Both the position numbers and the translations under genes were made by a program. From Mycolicibacter sinensis (GTDB lineage: Bacteria; Actinomycetota; Actinomycetes; Mycobacteriales; Mycobacteriaceae), in NCBI RefSeq assembly GCF_001667375.1, contig NZ_LZIN01000015.1, positions 1-64,000 on the forward strand: a stretch of DNA of 64,000 nt, read 5' to 3'. This document shows positions 22,433 to 32,800 of the stretch, piece after piece (the stretch's first letter is position 1; each line of letters starts with the position of its first letter). The notes beneath the pieces were generated by a model. That model was given only the letters and a program-made list of their open reading frames with translations, had not been told where the DNA came from and searched no databases.

Positions 22433-25400
22433 AGCGCCTCCCCCAGTGTCGTCACCGCGTCGCGCCACAGCGCCGCCAGGTCGGCTGCTTCCGCCGCGGT
22501 GGTCAGTTGGTCACTCCAGCACCAGGTGGTCCGCAGCTGCGGGCCGGCCGCGCCGACCTGGATCGCCGCGATCACATCGAAGGTGTAGCGCAGCGGCAGG
22601 TCGGGTTCGGACACCAGCGGCAGCAGCGCGGTCACCTCCGGATCGGTGCACAGCGTCCACGGCGCCGACTGCGGGGTCAGGTCGAGTCGGCCGACGTAGT
22701 TGAACTCCACCTGGGGGTGCGGCGCGGCGGCCAGTTCGGGGTCGCGGCGCTGGTAGCGCAGCAGCCCGTAGTCCAGTCCGTTGCCGGGCACCGCGGCGAC
22801 GTGGTCGGCCACCGCACGCAGCAGGGCACGCGCGGCGGCCGGGTCGCGCCGGGCCGACGTGATGTCCACCGGCGTCCCGCCGCCCAGTCTCACCGGGAAG
22901 ACGTTGGTGAACCAGCCCACCGTGGCCGAGGTGTCCAGCCCGGGTAGCAGGTCGTCTTCGCGACCGTGGCCCTCCAGGGCCACCAGCACGCCGTGTTCGG
23001 TGGGTTCGCCGCGCCGGGCCCGCCATGCCGTCAGCGTCATCGTCAGCGCGGTCAGCAGGAATTCGCGCACCCCCACACCGGCCGCGGCCACCTTGTCCAG
23101 CATCACCGTCGTGTCGCGCACCTCGCTCAGGGCCTCGGTGGTTCGCAGCGAGGCCCAGGTGTCGCGGCGCGGGTCCGGCAGTCGGGCGCCCAGCGCCGGG
23201 TCGGGGCCGCGCAACTGCTCCAGCCAGTAGTCGCGTTGCGCGGCGACCTCCGGCCTTTCGGCGCGCTGCCCCAGTTCGTGGGTCCACTGCCGGTAAGTGG
23301 TGTATTCCCCTGTCAGCCAGGGCGATTCGTGTTCATCGAGCTGTGCCCAGGCGGCGGCGAGCCCGGCCAGCAGCACATACCAGGAGACCACGTCGGTGGC
23401 CAGGTGGTGCACCACCAGCAGCAGGTGGCCCCCCGCCGCGGCGTCACACCACAGCGCCCGCACCATTGTCCCGGCGAACGGATCGATGCCGTCCACCGCC
23501 TCGCGGACGTGGCCGGCCAACGCCTCTGCCGCCGGACCGTCCACCCGGGTCAGGACGTCGGCCGCGGCCACCGCACCGGGCGGCCTGGTGACCAGCCGGT
23601 AGTCGCCGTCGACGATGTCGAGGCGGGCGCGCAGCATATCGTGCCGGTCCAGCACCGCCTGCAGCGCCATTTCCAGTTGCGCCGCCTCGATACCCGGCGG
23701 CAACGTGATCAGCATCGACTGGGACAGCCGGCGGAAGTTGCCGTACTCATAGAGCCACGACACGATCGGTGCCGGCATCACCTCACCGAATCGCTCGGCG
23801 TCCTCGGCGGCGGGCAACGCCGGCGCTTCCTCGGCCAGATCGATTGCGGCAGCGAGCAGTTCGATCGTCGGATTAGCCAGCACCAGGCGTGGTGTCACTG
23901 CCAGCCCACGCAGTTTATTCACCAGGGAGATCGCCATGATGCTGTCCAGGCCCAGCTCGAACAGGTTGCGGGTGACGCCGGGTGCGGCACCGTCGAACAG
24001 CTCGGCGAGCGCGACCGCAAGTGCCCGTTCGGTGTCGGTGCTCGGCGCTCGGCCGGCGTCCTGCCAGGCGATGTCGCCGGCCCGAGCCAGCAGCGCCTCA
24101 GCGTCCAGTTTTCCGTTGGGGGTCAATGGCATTGCGTCCACCGCGATAATCCTTGCCGGCATCATGTAGGCCGGTAGGCGGGTGCTGATGTCGGCACGCA
24201 CCCGCGACGGGTCTGCACCGGCCGGGCCCGCGATGAAGCCGATCAGACGAGTGCCGTTGCCGCTCCGCAGCGGCAGCACCGCGGCCGCGGTTATGCCCAG
24301 GCTGGCCGACAGCGCCGCTTCGATCTCGGCGACTTCGACTCGGTAGCCGCGCACCTTGACCTGATCGTCGCTGCGCCCCAGGAAACTGAGCTGCCCGTCG
24401 GCGCGACGCCGGACCAGGTCCCCGGTGCGATACATCCGGCCGCCGGCACGAAACGGGTCGGCGACGTAGCGGACCGCGGTCGCCCCGGCGAGGCCCAGGT
24501 AGCCGCGGGTGACCTGCGCGCCGGCCAGGTACAACTCGCCGGCCACCCCGTCGGGCACTTCCCGCAGCGCGGAGTCCAGCACGTGGGCGCTCATGCCCCG
24601 CACCGCCTTTCCGATCACCGGAACATCGGTGTCGGCGACGTCGGCGACGATGGCCTCCACGGTGGTTTCGGTGGGCCCGTAGCAGTTGTGCACCGCCGTC
24701 GAGGGCACCGCCCGCAGCCGCGCCCAGGTGTGCGGGGCGATCGCCTCCCCGCCAAGCGCCAGCACCGTGAGGCGGTGCTCGGATTCGGCATCGAGCAGGC
24801 CGGCGTCGAACAGTTGGGTGAACATCGACGGTGAGGTGTCGATCATGTCCAGCCGGTGGCGGCGGATGCCGTCGATGATCGCGTCGGCATCACGCATCTC
24901 CTCAGCGGAGAACAGGTGCACACTCTGACCGCCCAGTAAGCCGACCAGTGGCTGCCAGCTCGCGTCGAAACTCAGCGACCAGGCGTGCGCGACGCGCAGT
25001 GCCCGGCCCAGGCGCGCCACTGCCGGCGCATACATGCGTTGCTGGTGGTCGGCAAAGTACGAGGTCAGTGCGCGGTGGGTGCCGACGACGCCCTTGGGTT
25101 CTCCGGTGGATCCGGATGTGAAGATCACGTAGGCGGCCGAGTCGGGGTGGATCTCGGTCGGCGTAGGGCGCTGCGCGGCACCTTCCGAACGCAGCTCGGC
25201 CAGCACCTCGGCGGTCAGTGTCAGCTTCGGATCGGCTTGGCGCAGGATCGATTCGATGCGAATCTCGGGCAAGCTGATGTCGATGGGGACGTAGGCCGCC
25301 CCGGCCTGCAGCACCGCCAGGATCGCAATGACCGAATCCAGCGAACGGGGCAGCGCGATCGCGACCCGGTCTTCGGGACCGATCCCCCGGCCGGCCAGTG

Positions 25401-26880
25401 CCCGCGCCAACCGGGCCGATTCGGCCGCCAGTTCGGCGTAGGTCAGACTGCGGTCCTCGCCGGTGAGCGCCGGATTGTTCGGGTGCGCGGCGGCGGCCGC
25501 GGTGAACAGGGCGGGCACCGAGGTGGCCGCCGGCGCCGCCGAATCGGCGATCCGGGCCCGCTCAGCGGCCAGCAGCACATCCAGATCGGCGACGCGGGGC
25601 CGCGCGGGATCGGCCAGCTGGCGCAGCACCTGCAGCAGCCGCTGCCCCAGATCCGGAACCGACAACTCCCCCAGCGCATCTGGGATGGCCTCGAGCAGCA
25701 CGGTGAGCCGGCCATCTCGTGGCGGGTAGCTCACCACGGTCAGCGGATAGTGGGTGAGGCTTTCCACCGTGACCGGAATGAACCGCACGCCGTCGGGAGT
25801 GGTCACCCCGGTGGCCGCCGAGCCGATCGGGGCGTTCTCGAACACCAGCAGGGTGTCGAACAGCGCGTTGGGACTGTCCCGCTGGACCGTGGCCAGGCTC
25901 ACATAGGCCAGGTCACGCATGGTTGCGGTATCACGTTGCAGCGCCCGGCAGGTCGTGACGACCTCGGCACGCGGCGGTGTCGGGGCGACCACTGCAACGG
26001 TGTTGATGAACAAACCGACCATGGTTTCGACGCCGGTGAGCTGCTGGGGCCGACCGGAGACCACCGCACCGAAGGCCACCTCGTTGCGATCGGTGAGCCG
26101 TCCCAGCAGCACCGCCCAGGCGAACTGCAGCACGGTGTTCAGGGTCAGGCCGTGCCGGCGGGCCCACTCGGTCAGCCGAGCGGTGTCGTCGGGCTCCAGG
26201 GCCACCTCGTGGGTTTGCGGTAGGACGCTGCCCAATTCGGCCCGGTCACCGCCGGCCAGGATGGTCGGGGCGCTCAACGAAGCCAGGTAATCGCGCCAGG
26301 CGGCGGCGGCTTCCTCGGTGTTTTGGCTGGTCAGCCAGCCGATGTAGTCGCGGTAGGGGCGCGGCGGAGGCAGCGGATCGACGCCGCCGGCCCGATAGAT
26401 CGCCACCAGTTCGTCGAAGAACACCGCCATCGACCACCCGTCGATCAGCAGGTGGTGCACGGTGAGGATCAGCCGGTGCTGCTCGGAAGCGGATTGGACC
26501 AGCAGGAAGCGCAGCAGCGGCCCGCGGTCCAAGTCGAAGTTCGTGGTGCGTTCGATGCGCGCGATCTCATCGAATTCGCTTGGTGCAGCCGCAGTCTCCC
26601 GCCAGGGAAGGTCCGATGTCGCCGGGATGATCTGCACCGGGTGTGGCAGGTCGACATCCCAGAACGACGCCCGCAGGTTGGCGTGGCGGGCCAGCATCGC
26701 CTCGGCGCTGCGGCGCAGCAGCGCGGGGTCGACGGTGCCGACGATATCGATGACGAACTGCACGGTGTAGACATCGACACCGTCGTCGGTGGCGAGTTTG
26801 GCCAGCGAGAACAATCCCTGCTGCAGCGGGGACAGCGCCAGCACGTCCTCGATCACCGGCCGTTGGGATGTCTCGGTCAC
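22429..26880 (-). CDS. mbtF: Mycobactin NRPS MbtF (C-A-PCP-E)
   Basis: A 1483-residue one-module synthetase proposed to add the terminal, cyclising N-hydroxylysine. The condensation domain has HHLLIDG (142-148). The adenylation domain has LTYAEL, AAYVIFTSGSTGEPKG, NCYGPTET and the final NGKLDAEAL Lys. The carrier domain Ser lies in LFELGLDSIMAIS. A second condensation-type domain at the C-terminus has HHLATDVVSW and VEFNYVGRLD, marks of an epimerisation domain. Aligned by eye, the specificity pocket reads about D-A-Q-D-L-L-C-V-E. GTG start overlaps the mbtE stop (GTGA). Confidence 0.95.
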   Translation of the reverse strand: MTETSQRPVIEDVLALSPLQQGLFSLAKLATDDGVDVYTVQFVIDIVGTVDPALLRRSAEAMLARHANLRASFWDVDLPHPVQIIPATSDLPWRETAAAPSEFDEIARIERTTNFDLDRGPLLRFLLVQSASEQHRLILTVHHLLIDGWSMAVFFDELVAIYRAGGVDPLPPPRPYRDYIGWLTSQNTEEAAAAWRDYLASLSAPTILAGGDRAELGSVLPQTHEVALEPDDTARLTEWARRHGLTLNTVLQFAWAVLLGRLTDRNEVAFGAVVSGRPQQLTGVETMVGLFINTVAVVAPTPPRAEVVTTCRALQRDTATMRDLAYVSLATVQRDSPNALFDTLLVFENAPIGSAATGVTTPDGVRFIPVTVESLTHYPLTVVSYPPRDGRLTVLLEAIPDALGELSVPDLGQRLLQVLRQLADPARPRVADLDVLLAAERARIADSAAPAATSVPALFTAAAAAHPNNPALTGEDRSLTYAELAAESARLARALAGRGIGPEDRVAIALPRSLDSVIAILAVLQAGAAYVPIDISLPEIRIESILRQADPKLTLTAEVLAELRSEGAAQRPTPTEIHPDSAAYVIFTSGSTGEPKGVVGTHRALTSYFADHQQRMYAPAVARLGRALRVAHAWSLSFDASWQPLVGLLGGQSVHLFSAEEMRDADAIIDGIRRHRLDMIDTSPSMFTQLFDAGLLDAESEHRLTVLALGGEAIAPHTWARLRAVPSTAVHNCYGPTETTVEAIVADVADTDVPVIGKAVRGMSAHVLDSALREVPDGVAGELYLAGAQVTRGYLGLAGATAVRYVADPFRAGGRMYRTGDLVRRRADGQLSFLGRSDDQVKVRGYRVEVAEIEAALSASLGITAAAVLPLRSGNGTRLIGFIAGPAGADPSRVRADISTRLPAYMMPARIIAVDAMPLTPNGKLDAEALLARAGDIAWQDAGRAPSTDTERALAVALAELFDGAAPGVTRNLFELGLDSIMAISLVNKLRGLAVTPRLVLANPTIELLAAAIDLAEEAPALPAAEDAERFGEVMPAPIVSWLYEYGNFRRLSQSMLITLPPGIEAAQLEMALQAVLDRHDMLRARLDIVDGDYRLVTRPPGAVAAADVLTRVDGPAAEALAGHVREAVDGIDPFAGTMVRALWCDAAAGGHLLLVVHHLATDVVSWYVLLAGLAAAWAQLDEHESPWLTGEYTTYRQWTHELGQRAERPEVAAQRDYWLEQLRGPDPALGARLPDPRRDTWASLRTTEALSEVRDTTVMLDKVAAAGVGVREFLLTALTMTLTAWRARRGEPTEHGVLVALEGHGREDDLLPGLDTSATVGWFTNVFPVRLGGGTPVDITSARRDPAAARALLRAVADHVAAVPGNGLDYGLLRYQRRDPELAAAPHPQVEFNYVGRLDLTPQSAPWTLCTDPEVTALLPLVSEPDLPLRYTFDVIAAIQVGAAGPQLRTTWCWSDQLTTAAEAADLAALWRDAVTTLGEAL

Positions 26881-29800
26881 GACGAATCGCCCCAGGATGC
26901 GGTCAGATCCGCCAGTGTCTCGCCGCTGAGACCCGAGACGCTCATCGGGGCGAACGCCGTGTCGTGCGGCTCGCTGTCGTCGACGGCGCGACTGTCAGCG
27001 GCGGCGGCGAGGTCGGCGAACGTCGGGTTCTCGAAGATCATCCGCGGGTCGATATCCACTCCGGCCGCCCGCGCCCGGGCGGCCAGTTGCACCGAGAGGA
27101 TGCTGTCGCCGCCGAGTTCGAAGAATCCGTCGCTGCGCCCGATCCGCTCGGCGCCCAGCAACTCGGCGCAGATGCCGACCAGGGTCTGTTCGGTGGCGGT
27201 GACCGGCGGGTCGACTTCGCCGCGGGTGGCCACCGCCGGCTGCGGCAGTGCGGGCCGGTTCAGCTTCCCGGAGTCGGTCAGCGGCATCGTCTCCAGCACC
27301 GTCAGTGACGACGGCACCATGTAGCCGGGCAGAGTCGCGGCCACCGCGGCACGTACCGACGCGATGAACTCCGCCGCATCGGAGACGGGGCCGGCCGGTA
27401 CCACGTAGCCGGCCAGCGTGGTGCCGCCGCGCTGTTCCCAGGTGCGGGCGGCCGCCGCCGCAACCCCGGGGGCGCCCCGCAACGTCGCTTCCACCTCGGC
27501 CAGCTCCACCCGGAAACCGCGCACCTTGACCTGATGGTCGGTGCGGCCGACGAATTCGAGTACGCCGTCGTTGCTCCAGCGGGCGCGGTCCCCGCTGCGG
27601 TAGAGCCGATCACCCGGATTGAACGGGTTGGCGACAAACCGGGTTGCGGTCAGCGCGGGGCGTTTCCAGTAGCCGAGGACAACCTGCGGGCCGGCGTAGT
27701 AGACCTCGCCGACCACTCCTGGCGGCACCGGCTGTAGCGCATCGTCGAGCAGGTAGGCCTGCGCGCCGGGCGTGGGGCGGCCCAGTTTCGGGGTGGGCGG
27801 TGCCAATTCGCCGCGCACCACCGCGCCGGAGGTCTCGGTGGCGCCGAAGTTGTTGAGCAGCTGCGTCTTCGGTCCGAGCACCGCGGCCAGCCGGGCCAGC
27901 AGGTCCGCCGAGACCGGCTCACCGCTGCACACCAGGCGCCTCAGGCCGGCCACGGCCTGGGGTGCGGAGTCCACCAGCACCGAGATCAGGCTGGCGACCG
28001 CGGTCACCTGGGCCACCTGCTCATCGACGATCAGCCGGGCCAGTGCCTCAGGGTCGCGGAACTCGTTGTCATCGGCCAGGATCATTGTGGCCCCGGCGGC
28101 CAGCCCGGCCAGCAGCTCCATGCCGCCCTCCAGGAATGTCATCGACGACTGGGCCAGCCGGATGTCGCGCCCCTCCACCGGATAGTGGGCCAGTTGCCAG
28201 TTCAGCCGGGCACTCATCGACCGGTGGGTGCCCACCACGCCCTTGGGCACACCGGTGGAGCCGGAGGTGAACACCAGATACATCGGGTCATCGGGGTGCG
28301 GCACCGGAAGATCTGCAGCGGCAGCGTCTTTCGACAGCTCCGCCTGCACGTCGACATCGTCGGGGCACACCAGGGTCACGCCGGCCGGCGCCGGCATCGC
28401 GTCACGCATCGCCGCGCTGACCACGATCACCTTCGGTGCGACATCGGCGACCATGAATTCCAGCCGCTGACGCGGGTAGCTCGGGTCCAGCGGGAAGTAG
28501 CCGGCGCCGGCCTTCATGATGCCGACCAGCGCCACCGCCAGGTCGAGGTCCCGTCGCACCGACAGGCCCACCAGCGTCCCGGGCTGCACGCCGGCCTTGA
28601 TCAGCAGTTCGGCGAACCGATCTGAGCGGTGGTGCAGCTGCGGGTAGGTCAGCTCCGCACCGGCGCAGCGCACCGCGACGCCGTCGAAGCTTCGGCTCGG
28701 GGCCAGCACCTCGGCGATGGTGCGCGGATCCCCCTGCGGGATCTCGGCGCCGCGGCTCTGGGTAAGGATCCACTCACGCTGCTCGTCGTCGACGAGCCCG
28801 ATGTCCCGCAGGGTTCGCTCCGGGGCCGTGGCCATCGCGGCCAGCACCCGGCCCAACCAGTCGGCCAGGCGCTGCACGGTGGTGCGCTCGTAGAGGTCGG
28901 TGCGGTAGATCAGATGCCCGTCGTACCCGGCGGCCTCGCCGCCCTCGGTGGCGAACAGGTTCACCGACAGATCGGCGTGGGCGATGTCGAACGTCGGCAT
29001 CACGGTGCGGAACACCAGGTCCCCATCGGCGCTGCTGTTCACCACGTGGCTGACCTCGGCGGCGTCGCGGACGTGGACCACCACCTGGAACAGCGGGTTG
29101 CGCGACAGCGTCCGGACCGGGTTGAGCGCCTCCACCAGTCGGTCGAACGGCAGGTCGGCGTGCGCGTAGGCACCCAGCGCGGCCTCGCGGGCCCGGAGCA
29201 CCACCTCGCGCAACGTCGGATTGCCCGACAACCGGTTTCGCAGCACCACGATGTTGACGAAGAACCCGACCAGGTTGTCCAGCGCGTTGTCGTCGCGGCC
29301 GGCGACCGGCACGCCGAGCGGGATGTCCTCGCCGCTGCCGGCCAAGTGCAGCAGCACCGCCACAGCGGCCTGCAGCACCATGAATTCGGTGGCGCCGGTC
29401 TCGCGGGCCAAGCTGGCCAGTCCGGCCCGCACCTGCGGCGTGATGGTGAATGCGACGGAGTCGCCGGCGCCGTTCGCGGTGGCCGGGCGCGGGAAGTCCG
29501 GGCGGGGCCCAGTGTCGTCGGCCAGGCCGGCCAACTGCTCCATCCAGTAGCGGCGCTGCGTCTCGATCAGTCCGGACTCGTCGCGCAGCAATTCGCCTTG
29601 CCAGTGCGCAAAGTCCGCGTACTGCAACGCCGGTGGGGCCCAGGGGGGTTCGGCGCCGGTGGCCCGGGACCGGTAGGCGATCAGCAGGTCGGTGAAGAGC
29701 ACCTCCACCGACCAATGGTCGGCGGCGATGTGGTGCACCACCAGGGAGAGCACCCGCTCATCACCGGGCAGGTGCAGCAGCGCCGCCCGAATCGGCCATT

Positions 29801-32800
29801 CGTGTTCCAGATCGAATCCCGCGCCGCGCTGCTCATCGAGGCGCGCCCGGGTCCACTGCGCCACCTCTGCGGGATCGATTGCCGGGCAGCGCAGCTCGGT
29901 CACCTGTATTGCAGCGGGCGGGTTGATGATCTGGTGCGGCACTCCGTCGATTTCGCAGAAGGTGGTGCGCAGGCTGTCGTGGCGGGCCACCACGTCGTTG
30001 ATCGCCAGCACCAGGGCCGCGGTGTCGCAGGGTCCGGTGAGCCGGGCCGATAGCGGGATGTTGTCGCCGGTCGCGTCGGGGTCCAGCCGGTAGGCGAACC
30101 AGGTGCGCAGCTGCGACGCCGACACCGGAACCGGACCCGACCGCGGCACCGCGACCAGCGGCGGGCGGCCCGGCCCGTTCTCCCCGGCCAGCGCCCGCTC
30201 TATCGCGGCGGCCAGCCGGGCCACCGTGCTCGCCTCGAAGATGTCACGGATACCGATCTCCGCCCCGCACCGGTCGCGGATTGCCGCCACCAGCTTGGTG
30301 GCCAGCAGTGAGTGGCCACCCAGATCGAAGAACGAGTCGTCGGCGCCGACGCGTTCGCGGCCGAGCAGTTGCGAGAACAGCTGCGCCACCGTGCGTTCGG
30401 TGTCGGTCTCCGGTTCCCGGTACGCCGCGGTCTCGATCGGCTGGGGGTCGGGCAGGGCCGCGCGGTCGATCTTGCCGTGGGCGGTGATCGGAATGTCGTC
30501 GACCACCACGTAGGCGGCCGGGGCCATGTATTCCGGCAGCGCGGCGGCGACCCGGGTCCGGATCCGTGGGATGTCGACTTCGGACCCGTCGCCGGCCGGG
30601 GTCAGGTAGGCGACCAGGCTGCGACCGAGCGCAGGCAGGTCGGAGACCACGACCACGCACTGCCCGACACTGGGGTCCACCGAGATGGCCGCGGCCACCT
30701 CGCCGAGTTCGATGCGGAAACCGCGGACCTTGACCTGATCGTCGGCGCGGCCGATGAATTCCAGGTCGCCGGCGGCGTTGCGGCGGGCCAGGTCACCGGT
30801 GCGGTACATCCGCTGCCCGAGCGCCCACGGGTCGGCGACGAAGCGTTCCGCGGTCAGGCCGGGCCGGTCGAAGTAGCCGCGGGCCAGATGGGTTCCGCCG
30901 ATGTAGATCTCGCCGATCACACCGACAGGTACCGGTTGCAGCGCGTCGTCGAGCAGCCGGATGGTGGTGTTGATGTTGGGGCTGCCGATCGGCACGATCC
31001 GGTTGCCCTGGGTGCCTTCGACTTTGTAGCGGCTGGAGTTGACCACGGTCTCGGTGGGGCCGTAGAAGTTGTGCAGCAGCGCATCGAAGGTGGCGTGGAA
31101 CTTGTCGGCCAACTCGCCGGGCAACGGTTCGCCGCCGATCGGGATGCGTCGCAGGGTGCGCCACTGGTTGACTCCGGGCAGCGACAGGAACAGGCCGAGC
31201 AGCGAGGGCACGAAGTGCATGGCGGTCACGCCTTCGCGCTGCAGCAGGTCGGTCAGGTAGCCGATGTCACGCAGCCCGTCGGGACGTGGAATGACCAGCC
31301 GGGCACCGTTTCCCAGGGTGCCGAACAGTTCTCCGATCGAGACGTCGAAGCTCGGCGAGGCGACCTGCAGCAGCACGTCGGTGTCGTCGATGCCGTACTC
31401 CTCGCCGAACCACATCAGGTATTCGGCGATCGGGGCGTGCGCGACCTCCACACCCTTGGGCAGCCCGGTCGAACCCGAGGTGTAGATGAGGTAGGCCAGG
31501 CTTTCCGGCCGCAGTGGGCGTACCCGATCGGCGTCAGTCGGGTCGGTGTCGGGCCGGCCGGCCAACTCCGCTGAGGTGAGCGGTTCGCGTATCACCAACT
31601 TCGCCCGGGCGTCGCCGAGGATGAATTCGATTCGGTCCGGCGGATATTCCGGGTCGACGGGCACGTAGGCGGCGCCGGCCTTGGCGATGCCCAGCGCGAT
31701 GACCACCAGGTCGAGCGAGCGCCCCAGCAGCACGGCGACCTTGTCCTCGGTGCCGATGCCGGCCGCGATCAGGTGGTGGGCGATCCGGTTGGCGCGGGCG
31801 TTGATCTCGGCGTAGCTGTAGCGGCCGTGGTCGTCGACGACGGCGATGGAGTCGGGGGTCAGCGCCGCTCGGTCGGCGACCAGCGCGCCCAGCGTGATCG
31901 GCGGGCCGGCGAAGTCCGGTCCGCACGAGACCGCGTCGAGCCAGGAGCGGTCCGCTTCGCCGAGCATGTCCAGTTCGCTGATGATGGTCTCCGGTTGTGC
32001 GACCGCGGCGGCCAGCAACTGCACCAGATGCCGCAGCAGTTGGCCGACCAGGGCCGCGTCGAGCACATCGTGCAGGTATTCGGCTTCGATCAGCGCACCG
32101 TTATCACCGGTCTCGACCATGATTCCCAGCGGCAGCTGCGCGATCTTGCCGCGGTAATCGGCACGCTCGCAGGTGATTCCGGCCGGGCGAAAGCCGCCGG
32201 AGTGCACGCCGTCGCCGGCGCGGAAGCCGAAGCTGAGCCGGGTGAGTCGTTCCACTCCCCCGTTGCGCCGGTCCGGGTTGAGTTCGCGGACCACCCGGTC
32301 GAGGTTGATGCCCTGATGCGCGAACGCACCCAGCGCGGTGTCGCGGGTTTGAGCCAGCAGTTCGACGAAGCGGGCAGCGGCGTCCACCTTCGCGCGCAGC
32401 ACCACGGTGTTGCCGAAGTAGCCGATCGCGTCCTCGGTGCCGGCGGTGCGGTTGAGAACCGGTGAGGCGATGAGGAAGTCGTCGGTGGCGGTGTAGCGGT
32501 AAATCAGCGCGGACAGCGCCGCGGCGACCACCATGTAGGGCGTCGCGCCGTTGTCGCGTGCCAGCTCGGCGATGCCGTCCATCAACTCGGCGGGCACTGC
32601 GCGAGTGCATATTCCAGCACGCAGCGTGTGGGGCACCGCCGAGCCGCGCGGGCCGGGCAGTTCCAGCGGGTCGGGCGGATCGGCCAGCAGGGTGCGCCAA
32701 TAGTTCAGGTCGGCCTCGTGATCGGCGCAGGGCGTGGATGCCACAGCGTGTACGGGGGCCAGGGCGGCGAACGCATCGGGGTCTGCGTAGGCGGCGGTCA

